Below, piece after piece: positions 16,965 through 25,819 of a stretch of 64,000 bases of DNA. Origin of the DNA: Promethearchaeati archaeon (lineage in GTDB: Archaea; Asgardarchaeota; Heimdallarchaeia; Heimdallarchaeales; Heimdallarchaeaceae); contig JABLTJ010000027.1 in NCBI GenBank assembly GCA_013166775.1, positions 1-64,000 on the forward strand, read 5' to 3'. The position numbers were made by a program, and so were the translations under genes. Under the pieces are notes generated by a model. The model was not told the DNA's origin. It made no database searches and was given only the letters and a program-made list of their open reading frames with translations. How positions within the stretch are numbered: position 1 is the stretch's first letter; every line of letters starts with the position of its first letter.

Positions 16965-17912
16965 ATGCGAATAGGTTTGCATATAGGTAAATTTAACTGG
17001 CCTGGAAGCCCAATTAACATTTCTGACAAGCTAACTGAAATTGCTAAAGCTGCAGATAATGCAGGTTTCTACAGCATTTGGATCATGGATCATATTTTTC
17101 AGCTTGGAGCTCAGTATGGAGAGATACATGGGCCTGAAGAAGATGAAATGCTAGAAGCTTACACAACAGTTGCTCATTTAGCTGCAGTAACCAAAAGAAT
17201 CAAAGTAGGAGCACAAGTTACTTGTAATTTTTTCAGAAATCCTGCCCTTCTTGTTAAGATGCTTACAACAATAGATGTTTTATCAAAAGGAAGAACCTAT
17301 TTTGGAATAGGAGCTGGATGGTTTGAAAGAGAAGCAGTTGGATATGGATATGATTTTCCATCGTTAAAAATACGTTTTCAACAGCTTGAAGAATCTTTGA
17401 AGATTATCAAACACATTTGGTCTGGAAATACTCAACCTTTTGAAGGTAAATTTATCACTCTTAAAGAACCTTTGAATAATCCCCCTCCAATAACTAAACC
17501 CCATCCTCCTATTTTAATAGGTGGATCAGGTGAGAAGAAAACTCTTAGATTCGTAGCAAAATATGCTGATGCTTGCAATATTGTAATTGGAACCACACTA
17601 AAGAATGCTGGAGTATTAACAGGAGAAGATTTTACATGGGATAATGCCATGGAACGCGTAAAACACAAATATTCTGTTCTCAAGCAACACTGTAAAGATG
17701 TAGGACGACCGTATAGTCAGATAGAAAAAACTGTTACTACTTACATTCAACTCTCTCCTGATGCGATGAGTGCAGAAGATGTAATAGAGATATGTAAGAA
17801 GCTAAGCAAAATCGGATGTGAACATGTGGTATTTAACATGCCCAATGTCCATGAAATAAAACCCCTTGAGATAATGGGACAACATGTAATTCCAAAGGTT
17901 TCAGATTTCTAA
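16965..17912 (+). CDS. F420-type luciferase-fold (LLM) oxidoreductase
   Basis: 315 residues of the luciferase-like TIM barrel. The N-terminus RIGLHIGKFNWPG, then AKAADNAGFYSIWIMDH, and later GRTYFGIGAGWFEREAVGYG and PPILIGGSGEKKTLR are hallmarks of F420-dependent LLM oxidoreductases. These use reduced deazaflavin F420 to reduce or oxidise small molecules, and the substrate cannot be read from sequence. The start is an ATG with a short AT-rich leader. It appears to be transcribed alone, between two related secreted-protein copies. Confidence 0.88.
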   Translation: MRIGLHIGKFNWPGSPINISDKLTEIAKAADNAGFYSIWIMDHIFQLGAQYGEIHGPEEDEMLEAYTTVAHLAAVTKRIKVGAQVTCNFFRNPALLVKMLTTIDVLSKGRTYFGIGAGWFEREAVGYGYDFPSLKIRFQQLEESLKIIKHIWSGNTQPFEGKFITLKEPLNNPPPITKPHPPILIGGSGEKKTLRFVAKYADACNIVIGTTLKNAGVLTGEDFTWDNAMERVKHKYSVLKQHCKDVGRPYSQIEKTVTTYIQLSPDAMSAEDVIEICKKLSKIGCEHVVFNMPNVHEIKPLEIMGQHVIPKVSDF

Positions 17913-17974
17913 ACAGGTTCTAAGATAAGAAATAAAATAATAAGACTTTCAAGTATTAATCCAAGGTTTACTTC

Positions 17975-18152
17975 TAGAATTTTGTAAAAAGTAAGAATTT
18001 GTTTATTTAGAAAAGCTTTCCGTTCTTAATGAGAAGAAAATTACTCATTGTACTAATATCATTGATATTCTTTTCTTCACTAAATTCGGCTTCTGCTGCT
18101 ACTTGTACTGATAATGGTGAGTATGGTTCATTATATACCTTAGAAGTTGAAG
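17975..18152 (+). repeat. Duplicated segment, second copy (first copy 16165-16345)
   Basis: The stretch upstream of and into the ORF at 18029 matches the corresponding stretch at the secreted-protein gene 16217. Shared blocks are TTTTGTAAAAA, then AGAATTT, then AAAAGCT, and within the coding part TTTTCTTCACTAA and TATGGTTCA. The similarity stops at about 18152, where the sequence switches to one resembling the end of the gene at 6147. Confidence 0.75.
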
Positions 18153-18304
18153 TAGAAGAAATTCTCAATTTAGTTCGTCTTCTTGATCCACCTATCTATC
18201 TAAAGGAGAAAGTACCACTATCTGTCACACCTACTGCAATAAGAGAACTTTACGTCAAAATATTGAATCAATTACAAGCTATTGATGAAAAAATATCTGA
18301 ATGA
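18029..18304 (+). CDS. Chimeric ORF: signal peptide of a secreted protein joined to a PH-protein tail
   Basis: 91 residues. Residues 1-43 match the start of the secreted protein at 16217 (FFSSLNSASA, then EYGSLYTLEV against GYGSEFTLEV). Residues 44-91 match the last 48 of the winged-helix PH protein at 6147 (EILNLVRLLDPPIYLKEK against EVLNLVRLLDPPRYLREQ). The join is in frame. The likeliest origin is a deletion between a duplicated secreted-protein gene and a duplicated PH gene that once lay side by side. It may be a decayed relic; if translated, it would export a tail that is normally cytosolic. Confidence 0.6.
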   Translation: MRRKLLIVLISLIFFSSLNSASAATCTDNGEYGSLYTLEVEVEEILNLVRLLDPPIYLKEKVPLSVTPTAIRELYVKILNQLQAIDEKISE

Positions 18305-18334
18305 TGAATCTCATATAAATTCAGAATAATATTG

Positions 18335-18357
18335 AAAAAAAAGAAAAAAAAAGAAAG
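18335..18357 (-). terminator. Poly-T terminator after the propeller gene
   Basis: Read on the minus strand this is a T-rich tract, with runs of 7-8 T broken by single C, directly after the TAA of the gene ending at 18358. Such U-rich tracts suffice for archaeal termination. Confidence 0.5.
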
Positions 18358-20070
18358 TTATGTTTTGTATCTTTTACGTCTGAATCTCATCGTTAAAACT
18401 AGCATAGCAATTATTGTTAGAATACTGATGGGTATTACGAATTCTCTAATGTGTGTTATCGAATATTGGACATGCACACAATTAGATGGTGAGCTGTTGA
18501 AATGAACATTATCAGCAACAACAACATAACCATAGATTCCTACATCAGGTAAAGTGTCAATAGTTTCATTTGCACTAATTGTATATATTGGATCTAAATG
18601 ATCAACAGACCAGATAAATGATGTATCTCTATAGACATAGTATTGTCTAACACCTTTTGCTTCATTCCACTCTAGTTTTAGTGTATCTGTACTAATCTCA
18701 TCTGGAACTATAGTAGCTAATGTAGGTTCAGCAGGTGGACCTATAAATCTCTTAAAATGGATGTCAGAATCAAGACCATAGTATGATAAATTCGTATAAT
18801 CTATCCATACTATATTCACACTTCCATACTTTCCAACTGATAAAGAAGGAAATCTAGAAGTTGTAGTACTGTCTGTGGAAATAGCTTCAATTTTTGACCA
18901 AGTTTCAGTATTGGATGAGAAAAATCTATAGATAATATCTAGAAATGTATCCTCACGATCAAAAGCTGCAGAATCTTCCCATGCAACATGGATATTATCA
19001 TCCGGATCTATATCAATGGAAGGTAACCAAGAAGTGGAAACTCCAGTATCTGATATTACTTCAAGTATATTCCAACTAGCTGAATCTTTATCATAGATTC
19101 TATAGAAAATATCAGCATCTCCTACAGCTCCATCAAAAGGCATTTCGTCGTCCCAGACTATATGAACATTATCAAGAGAATCAACTGCAATATCAGGATT
19201 TAATGACATGTCGTTACTTTCATTGGATAAGACCACAGTTAGTTGCCAGATTTTTGTTGTTGCATCTAAATACTTGTAGAAAATATCGTAATCACTACCT
19301 GAACCCAAGTAGACAGTCGGATCGTACCAAATAACGTGAACGTTACCAATGGAATCAATAGCTAGTTGAGGACACAAAGAGTGATCAGTGCTTTCAGTGG
19401 AGACAACTTGAGTAGTTGACCATGATTGTTTTGTCTCGTTCCAGATTTTATAGAAAATATCAAATTCTCCACCAGCACCTAAATAATCTGTATTGTCACC
19501 CCAAACTACGTGTATATTATCCGATAAATCAACTCCAATTGAGGGATTGACTGAATTTACAGAGCTTTCAGTTGAGATGGTAGTAATACTAGACCAGCTT
19601 TGCGTAGTAGCAATCCATTGTTTATGTAGAATAACTTGATTGTTTTCATCTCACACAAAATGGACATTATCTAACGAATCAATAGCAATATCAGGAGCAA
19701 ATGATTCTGCTGTGCTTTCAGAGACAACTTCAGTAACAGTCCATGTATTTGAATCTGTTTCCCATCGTTTGTAAAAGATATCTCTATCTGTACCCGCTCC
19801 TAAATAATTTGTTGGATCCCACCAGACAATATGAAGGTTCCCTATAGAATCGGTTGTTATTTCAGAAAATTCAGAGTTTTGGGTACTCTCCTTTGATAGA
19901 ACTTCAGTATCTGTCCAAAACCAGTCAGAATCTCTGATAGATTCAAATTGTCCATTCTCTGATTTTATTTGGAGAGCATTTAGAGTTGCAAGAAGTACGA
20001 ATGAAATAAGCAAGAGAAGAAAAATAGTTCTTAGGTCTTTAATTAAACTTCCTTTTTTTATTTTTATCAC
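18358..20070 (-). pseudogene. Seven-repeat propeller surface protein interrupted by one TGA
   Basis: 570 codons open in one frame except for a TGA at 19651-19653 (codon 140). A signal peptide (about 12-32) is followed by seven repeats of roughly 55-65 residues, each with D-x-x-x-N-[VI]-H-[IV]-V-W and usually D-I-F-Y-K, the count of a seven-bladed beta-propeller. A fibronectin-III-like domain (about 450-540), one membrane helix and a basic tail follow. The TGA falls exactly where the other repeats have Trp (HIVW, HVIW, HVVW, HVAW). The start is a GTG inside a GAGGTGAT context. It may be a recent nonsense mutation, a sequencing error or read-through. Confidence 0.75.
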
Positions 20071-20202
20071 CTCTAGAAATTTTTATGACCTAAAATTGTA
20101 CACTGATTCATTTTGTAATAAAGATTTCTCGAATTAGGGTAATTAAACTGCTTTCATCCTTTTATTCAAAAGAATTTTAAGGAGATAATCTTTGATAGAC
20201 AT

Positions 20203-20676
20203 ATGAAAATAATAAGTTTCTTGGGAGTTAAGGAGGATTTTGAATATCAATGGTTTGACACAACAGAGAATTATACAGTGATTCAATACATTGCTTTAGA
20301 TGAACAAGGAAGATACGAGGTTCAGATTGGACAAACTGATAGAGAAGCATATGGTTTAAACAGAAAACGAGTTGTGGTTTTTATTGAAGGCTATCCCTAT
20401 GCTGAATTTGTTGCTGCTGATGATTTTGATAAAACAGGTGACCTTCTTTCAGAGATCAGATTATTACAAGAAGACAATCGCTTGGATATGTGTGAATATC
20501 CAGAAGAAGGAATCCCATCAATGTATGCGAGCTTTACTGTAGAAGGTTTACCTAACAGGATTAAAGCAAAAGGTGTCCATAATGCTTGGTCTGTGGTTGC
20601 AAATATTAGTGATCACAGAGCAATGATAGCACTAGCTTTCCTAAGAAAAAAAGAAAAAGTGATGTTTGAGAAATAA
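20203..20676 (+). CDS. Uncharacterised protein, 157 residues
   Basis: A soluble, acidic, mixed alpha/beta sequence beginning MKIISFLGVKEDFEYQWF, with no signal peptide, membrane segment or cysteine cluster. Composition and codon use match the neighbours, so it is very likely a real gene. A GGAG-type site (AAGGAGATAA) lies about 20 bases upstream of the ATG. I recognise no family and the divergent neighbour is an unrelated surface protein. Confidence 0.6.
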   Translation: MKIISFLGVKEDFEYQWFDTTENYTVIQYIALDEQGRYEVQIGQTDREAYGLNRKRVVVFIEGYPYAEFVAADDFDKTGDLLSEIRLLQEDNRLDMCEYPEEGIPSMYASFTVEGLPNRIKAKGVHNAWSVVANISDHRAMIALAFLRKKEKVMFEK

Positions 20677-20726
20677 AAACGTTGGAAAGCTAATTTCATG
20701 TCAAAGAAGGGAATCTTCCTTATTGA

Positions 20727-20903
20727 CTATCCTGATGGTTTTCCACCTTTACCCCAATGAGATTTTGGAAGGGCATGAACAAGAACCCTAACAGCTTCTG
20801 GAGATGTACCTCTTTTCACGAAAACCTCTGTCATGTCTTCTATTATTTCTGCAACTTGTTCATCAGTTCTTCCTTCCCATAAATATACATGTACGACTGG
20901 CAT
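20727..20903 (-). CDS. 4-oxalocrotonate-tautomerase-family protein
   Basis: 58 residues beginning M-P-V-V-H-V-Y-L. After Met removal the catalytic Pro-1 of tautomerases is exposed, and the ending LPKSHWGKGG matches the family's conserved C-terminal P-x-x-x-W-G-x-G-G. These enzymes shift double bonds in oxo-acids, with Pro-1 as general base, as hexamers or trimers of dimers. The ATG five codons upstream (20918) would bury Pro-1, and its first codons contain the AAAGGTGA ribosome site, so 20903 is the correct start. The substrate is unknown. Confidence 0.9.
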   Translation of the reverse strand: MPVVHVYLWEGRTDEQVAEIIEDMTEVFVKRGTSPEAVRVLVHALPKSHWGKGGKPSG

Positions 20904-20993
20904 TTTTTCACCTTTCATTTTAAATATTACTAAATCAATTAATTAACACTCAGTAATAATTCTTTCTAGAATTTGATGAACCATGATGCTTTA

Positions 20994-21401
20994 TCAAAAA
21001 CAATTTGAGCAATATGTTCCCTTTTCTACTTTCTCTGTTCTAAAGAACAACACTTCTCTTGAACATTCTTTACAATACAAACATCCACAAGTAGAACAAC
21101 GATAAACTTCGTTACCTATCTTAAATTCATTCTTGCATTTTAAGCAATGCACTTCATTTGAAACTGGTTTTTTCACTTCCATTTTCACTTTTTGTAGTAA
21201 ATCATCATTTTTTATATCTAAAACATTCTTTCCTGTTTTTTCTGTTTCTAGTATTTCGATTGCTTTTATAGAACCTGCCATGATACTGCTAAACCAAGTT
21301 GTGTGATCTGTTTCTTCATTATTAATGTAGTATTTGGTATCATCTTCCCAAATTACTTTTTCCTCATTAATCGTTTCTTTTTCACTATTATCAGTCTTCA
21401 T
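20994..21401 (-). CDS. RING/FYVE-like zinc-finger protein
   Basis: 135 residues. An acidic, probably flexible N-terminal 80 residues precede a cysteine cluster in the last 50: CLKC, 13 residues, CSTC, then C-L-Y-C-K-E-C, then CSNC at the end. Nine cysteines can hold two zinc ions in a treble-clef or cross-brace arrangement, as in RING or FYVE fingers; the spacing does not fit either family exactly. Asgard archaea are known to have ubiquitin-pathway parts, but nothing else here supports such a role. The function is unknown. Confidence 0.6.
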   Translation of the reverse strand: MKTDNSEKETINEEKVIWEDDTKYYINNEETDHTTWFSSIMAGSIKAIEILETEKTGKNVLDIKNDDLLQKVKMEVKKPVSNEVHCLKCKNEFKIGNEVYRCSTCGCLYCKECSREVLFFRTEKVEKGTYCSNCF

Positions 21402-21522
21402 TTTAACAGTTCATGATTTTAATTTCAACTAATAAATATCTGTTGCTTCAGAATTTTAAAGGATAATAATTAATATATATAGATTTTATTCATTTTTTAT
21501 GAGGAGGAAGCCCGGTTCCTTG

Positions 21523-22026
21523 TCAATATCTTTCATAATGAACTAGATCATCTAAATTTTTTCTTCCTCGTGTAGGTTCTTCATTAGCATATCCTGTAGC
21601 GACCAAACCTAAAATGTTTAGATGTGCAGGAATTCCTAGAAGTTCCTTCATTTCTTGTTCCATAGGGGTTCCAATTACTCCTGCCCAACATGTCCCTAGA
21701 CCTATACTGTGAGCTTCAATCATATACTGCATAGTTGCTAAAGCTGTATCTGACATATGGTATTTCTGGTGTATTTCTGGATTTGTTAGTGGAATGAAAA
21801 CAACAGGACTTTCTGCAACAAATTTCGCATAAGGATGTAGCTCAGAAAGTTTCATTCTAATTGTTTCATCGGTTACAATGAGAAACTCCCAAGGTTGCTT
21901 GTTTGAAGCTGAAGGAGCCCATCTAGCAGCTTCTAGACATTTCTGAATCTTTTCTTCTTCAATAGGTGTATTTTTATATTTTCTAATACTTCTGCGTGTT
22001 TTCAAAAGATTTAATGCATCATTCAT
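21523..22026 (-). CDS. Nitroreductase-family FMN oxidoreductase
   Basis: 167 residues. The N-terminal RRSIRKYKNTPI and AARWAPSASNKQPWEFLIVTD motifs bind FMN phosphate, and SIGLGTCWAGVI and GLVATGYANEEP are the usual later signatures. Members reduce nitro compounds, quinones or enones with NAD(P)H as homodimers. The ATG at 22026 is chosen because AGAAGGAGA lies just upstream; a GTG eight codons earlier would overlap that site. It appears to be a single gene. Confidence 0.9.
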   Translation of the reverse strand: MNDALNLLKTRRSIRKYKNTPIEEEKIQKCLEAARWAPSASNKQPWEFLIVTDETIRMKLSELHPYAKFVAESPVVFIPLTNPEIHQKYHMSDTALATMQYMIEAHSIGLGTCWAGVIGTPMEQEMKELLGIPAHLNILGLVATGYANEEPTRGRKNLDDLVHYERY

Positions 22027-22101
22027 AGTTCTCCTTCTAAAATCTAACACTATATATTAAAACCTTATCTCATGTCTATTGAAATTATTCGATTAAGATT
22101 T

Positions 22102-22653
22102 CTACTTTTCCCGTTTTAGCCGTTCTCCTGCAAACGTTTGAGGATAGAGTATCATTCTTGTTATTGTTAATATTGGCATAAGTATCCATAGAAGATTTGC
22201 TAGTATCACTATATACCATTGAGAGTTCACATAATCAGTGAATTCTACAAACAGAATGATTGTAACATTTGTTAGCATTATTGATGACCAAATAATGCTT
22301 GGTATTCTTATCCAATTCTTTCCGCGGATGAATGCATAAGCTGCAACAGCATAAAATGGACCAAACAATACTATATCAATCCATATTGTTGCACGCCACC
22401 AAGTTGGTCTTTCTAGTAGGGCTGGATCGAAATTCACTCCCACCCAATGGTTTAGGTCTACAATAAACTTTGGTGGCCACGCAGGGTAGGTAAAAGCTGC
22501 TGTACCATAAGTACTGTGGTCAAGAACTACAACTTGCTCAATATCAAACATATAAGATATGAATATGAAGTTAAAGATATAAAACACTATTAGTGTTATG
22601 TCAATAATCTTTCTTGCTTTATCTCTTTCACGCAAAGGTGTTCCATTACTCAT
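22102..22653 (-). CDS. EXPERA-like (EBP/TMEM97-type) membrane protein
   Basis: 183 residues with four membrane helices (about 15-35, 85-110, 118-140, 145-168). The order RPTWWRATIWIDIVLFGPFY, then AYAFIRGKNWIRIPSIIW, then a polar residue-bearing third helix resembles the EXPERA domain of emopamil-binding protein (a sterol isomerase) and TMEM97. In eukaryotes these bind or isomerise sterols. No sterol pathway is in the window, so a ligand cannot be named. The similarity is by motif pattern only and needs a profile search. Confidence 0.5.
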   Translation of the reverse strand: MSNGTPLRERDKARKIIDITLIVFYIFNFIFISYMFDIEQVVVLDHSTYGTAAFTYPAWPPKFIVDLNHWVGVNFDPALLERPTWWRATIWIDIVLFGPFYAVAAYAFIRGKNWIRIPSIIWSSIMLTNVTIILFVEFTDYVNSQWYIVILANLLWILMPILTITRMILYPQTFAGERLKREK

Positions 22654-22736
22654 TTTAATTCACTCTTTCAAATTGATTGAGATTTCTTGAATAAGAATTT
22701 CACTTTTTTAAAAAAGTTCCGAGAAGAATTTCACAA

Positions 22737-23597
22737 TTATTTGTTAATATGATTTTTATTTTCTCCGTACATTTTTTGCGCTACTGAGCCCATCAGTTTT
22801 ATTCTTTCTTTCGAAGACAAGAATGAATGCAAGAATCTTACAGATATCTTATTTGCAAAACCTGGAATAACTCGAGGTTTGTTTTTGACTAATCCCTTCA
22901 GTGCAAAATCAACTACTCTTTCTGGTTTCATAGGTTTGGGTTTAATCAGATCTTTGTCGATAGGTTCTGAAGAAAGATAATTGGGTGTTGCTGTAGCTCC
23001 TGCAACACATGCTGTTACATGAACATTAAAATCTTTCATCTCCAACCACAAAGATTCTGCTAAGTGCCTAGTATAAGCACGAGTTGCACCATAATGAGCA
23101 TGAATTGGTGATCCTTGTAAACCTGCCATCGAACTCATCAAAATGATACCTCCTCGACTTTTTTCTTTCATTTTACTGCAAAAATGATAAGTTAAGGTCA
23201 TTGAGCCTATACAATTTAAATTTATCACCTTCAAGTGTGTTTCAAGGGAGTGATTTGTAAACAAACCAATTGGACTTAATGCTGCGTTGTATACAAATAA
23301 TCCAACATCTAAATCTTTGGTTCTTGATTCTATTACTTCCAACATATCAGAAGAGTTCAGATCAAGAGGAAGAACAATCACTTCAACTCTATATTTTTTT
23401 TGTATGTTTTTAGAGATTTTTTGAAGTAATTTTTCTCTTCTGGCAATAAGAACTAGATTTAATCCCTTCTTTGCAAGTTCTTCAGCAAAAGCTTCTCCAA
23501 GACCTTCAGATGCACCAGCTATTAATGCCCAAGGACCATATTGATTGATGAAAGTGCTAGATTTAGAAATCATACAAATGCCTGAACCTACTAACAT
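22737..23597 (-). CDS. SDR oxidoreductase with altered YxxxR catalytic motif
   Basis: 286 residues, Rossmann-fold short-chain dehydrogenase. The NADP-binding GASEGLGEAFAEELAKKG and LVLIARR motifs and the conserved N of YNAALSP are present, as is the catalytic Ser of LMSSMAG. The catalytic Tyr-x-x-x-Lys reads YGATR, with Arg (codon CGT) in place of Lys. The overall pattern is close to 17-beta-HSD12/3-ketoacyl-CoA reductase types. The first ATG at 23597 or the ATG eight codons later may be the start. Loss of the Lys makes normal SDR catalysis uncertain. Confidence 0.85.
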   Translation of the reverse strand: MLVGSGICMISKSSTFINQYGPWALIAGASEGLGEAFAEELAKKGLNLVLIARREKLLQKISKNIQKKYRVEVIVLPLDLNSSDMLEVIESRTKDLDVGLFVYNAALSPIGLFTNHSLETHLKVINLNCIGSMTLTYHFCSKMKEKSRGGIILMSSMAGLQGSPIHAHYGATRAYTRHLAESLWLEMKDFNVHVTACVAGATATPNYLSSEPIDKDLIKPKPMKPERVVDFALKGLVKNKPRVIPGFANKISVRFLHSFLSSKERIKLMGSVAQKMYGENKNHINK

Positions 23598-23786
23598 TTA
23601 AAATTAATCTCAGTTTTCCAAATTAGAAGGATTACTGAATAAAATCATAACTAAGGGGATTCTCAAAGCTTACTTTGATTTAGTAAGCACTATTTAGCAT
23701 AAATCAACGGTATCAGTAACTTTCCTAAGAGAGAGGAAAAAAATGTATGAGGAAAAAAAATAATAAATTTAGAAGATAAACTGAAT

Positions 23787-24596
23787 TCATTCTGTATCTT
23801 TTATTAGTAGTGGAACACTTATCTTATATCCTTTTGCTTCACATGCTTCTAGAACTCTTTTTCTTATTTCAGAGTTAATAATGAGAATTTGCATAACGTC
23901 CTTAATGTAATAATAGAGTTTGTATTCTACAGCATAATCGTGATAATCATTAATTGTAACAAAAGGATCTTCTTCAGTTGATAGAAGTTTATAACCTTTT
24001 ATAGCATTTACTAGAGTTTCTTCAACTTCCAAATGATTTAAAGAATAATCAAGCGTAACAGAAATATCTCTCATTATAATTTCTGCACCACTTCCTAGAT
24101 TGTTGATACTTTGTCTTAAGAGTTCTTGGTTAGGTACTGCTACTATTGTTTTATCTATTAGCTGGATTTTTGTATAAATAAATTCTATATCAACAATATC
24201 TGCTAGTTTTCCTTCAAAAAATATTCTATCTCCTTTGATAAAAGGCTTACTTGTCATTATAATGATTCCAGCTATGAAATTACCTATAGTATTCATCGCT
24301 GCAAAACCAATTACAGTAGTTCCCATAAGAGTGATTAATGCTGTTAGAAAACCTGCTGTTTCTAGATATTGTACAAGTAAAACAGTAAAAATGATCAAGA
24401 GTATTAACAGCTGTAACATTCTTTGAATAGCTTTAGCACCTCTCTTTTTTATACGATTGTTTTTGACTAATCGTTTTAACTCAAAACCTATTATCCTAAT
24501 AAGTATTAAACCAATTAAAATAACTGCTGCAGAAATAATTAAATCAATCCTATTAGCTTTTAGCCAATCTAGAACAATTGAAGCCATTTTAGACAA
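23787..24596 (-). CDS. MscS-family mechanosensitive channel
   Basis: 269 residues. Three N-terminal membrane helices end in a Gly/Ala-rich pore helix (GTTVIGFAAMNTIGNFIAGI), followed by the beta domain with KPFIKGDRIFFEG and VPNQELLRQSINN, and a C-terminal alpha/beta domain. Channels of this type release osmolytes on hypo-osmotic shock as heptamers. A TATA-like element (ACTTTTATAGG, minus strand) lies near 24629-24639, about 35 bases upstream. It appears to be monocistronic. Confidence 0.92.
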   Translation of the reverse strand: MSKMASIVLDWLKANRIDLIISAAVILIGLILIRIIGFELKRLVKNNRIKKRGAKAIQRMLQLLILLIIFTVLLVQYLETAGFLTALITLMGTTVIGFAAMNTIGNFIAGIIIMTSKPFIKGDRIFFEGKLADIVDIEFIYTKIQLIDKTIVAVPNQELLRQSINNLGSGAEIIMRDISVTLDYSLNHLEVEETLVNAIKGYKLLSTEEDPFVTINDYHDYAVEYKLYYYIKDVMQILIINSEIRKRVLEACEAKGYKISVPLLIKDTE

Positions 24597-24750
24597 GATA
24601 ATTAAGTAAAATAAGTATATTTGTTTTTCCTATAAAAGTAAAATTCTTTTATCTCACCTATTCAGTTTAATGAAAACTGAAGCTTATAACAATATTCTTG
24701 GTAAGTTTTCTTACTAATTTGCTTATTTTAAGGGAGAAGAAATAGCTTAT

Positions 24751-25101
24751 TCATTTATTAGTATGCATTATATTCCAAGCAAGCATTCCACCCATAAGAA
24801 CTAAAGGGTGTCTAAAGCCTGCTTTCATCATTATCTTAGCAGCTGTATTAGCTCTAGAACCTGATCTGCAGACTATAATTATTTCTTCTTCTTTCTTATC
24901 TTCTAGTTTATCTAAATTAGCAATTAGTTTCCCAATTGGTATATTAATCACACCATCTATATGCCCTATCCTTTGTTTTAATTCGATAGGTTCACGGACA
25001 TCAATCATAACTATATTCTCATTATTCTCAATTCTGTTAGCTAGGCTATCAGCTGTGATACTTTCAACTATTAATTCATTGACAGCACATCTTTCATCCA
25101 T
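24751..25101 (-). CDS. Rhodanese-domain sulfurtransferase
   Basis: 116 residues, one rhodanese domain. VMIDVREPIEL opens the domain, the catalytic loop is VCRSGSRA with the persulfide-carrying Cys, and MGGMLAWN closes it. It transfers sulfane sulfur from persulfides. The gene overlaps the upstream persulfide-dioxygenase-like gene by 31 bases in another frame, so the two are translationally coupled and probably act in sequence on glutathione-like or protein persulfides. Confidence 0.92.
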   Translation of the reverse strand: MDERCAVNELIVESITADSLANRIENNENIVMIDVREPIELKQRIGHIDGVINIPIGKLIANLDKLEDKKEEEIIIVCRSGSRANTAAKIMMKAGFRHPLVLMGGMLAWNIMHTNK

Positions 25102-25730
25102 TCAGCAGGTCCCAATTTCAGATCATTGAGGTAATTTACAAACTCCTGTTGGGTTCTCTCCTTTAGATGAGGATTGGTCTTCTTCTGATTTGCTAGTGTA
25201 GATGGTTTTCTATTTCTATAATCATGTGCAGGATAAACAACTAAATCCTCTGGCAGTTTCTTGAATTTTTCTAGTGTCGCCCAGTGCTTTGCTGAATCTC
25301 CTCCAGGTAAATCATCTCGTCCTGCACCACCATCATCTAAAAAGAGTGCGTCCCCTGTGAATAGTTTATCAGCCCAAATTAAGCTAATTGAATCATTGGT
25401 ATGGCCTTTAGTATCAAGAATTTCAAGTTTAATATCAGTTATCTCAATAACATCTCCTTCTTTCACTCTTTTTGTTACACATTGGGAAGGAGCGTTTTCA
25501 TGCATAATATACTCACAGTCAATACGATCTTTGAGAACAGCTGAACCAGAAATATGATCAGCATGCGAGTGGGTATCAATTACAGCAGAGATTTGAAGCT
25601 GATTCTTGTCAATATATTCAATATAATCCTCAACACCTTCCAAAACAGGGTCAATAAGTATAACTTTTGGAAGTTTACTACCTAAAATATATGTTTTACA
25701 ACTTTTATCGTTAAGTTGAGCGAATATCAT
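25071..25730 (-). CDS. Persulfide-dioxygenase-like (ETHE1) metallo-beta-lactamase protein
   Basis: 219 residues. The iron/zinc motif HSHADHISG, the TGDALFLDDGGAGRDD loop and YPAHDY are the ETHE1-class markers that separate these from generic lactamase-fold hydrolases. ETHE1 oxidises low-molecular-weight persulfide to sulfite. It overlaps the rhodanese gene downstream. Fusions of the same two domains exist in bacteria, so the operon reads as sulfide or persulfide detoxification. The thiol used by this organism is not known from the window. Confidence 0.88.
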   Translation of the reverse strand: MIFAQLNDKSCKTYILGSKLPKVILIDPVLEGVEDYIEYIDKNQLQISAVIDTHSHADHISGSAVLKDRIDCEYIMHENAPSQCVTKRVKEGDVIEITDIKLEILDTKGHTNDSISLIWADKLFTGDALFLDDGGAGRDDLPGGDSAKHWATLEKFKKLPEDLVVYPAHDYRNRKPSTLANQKKTNPHLKERTQQEFVNYLNDLKLGPAEWMKDVLSMN

Positions 25731-25819
25731 ATTATCAAATTGAAAAGAGTGTTTAAAAGATTTATTTAATTCTAAATTTTCAAGAACAAGTATTTAAACA
25801 TTAAAAAGGATTAACAGAT

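Noticed and set aside
23668-23688. A 7-bp hairpin between the SDR and MscS genes as a terminator
   Set aside because: No T run follows on either strand.
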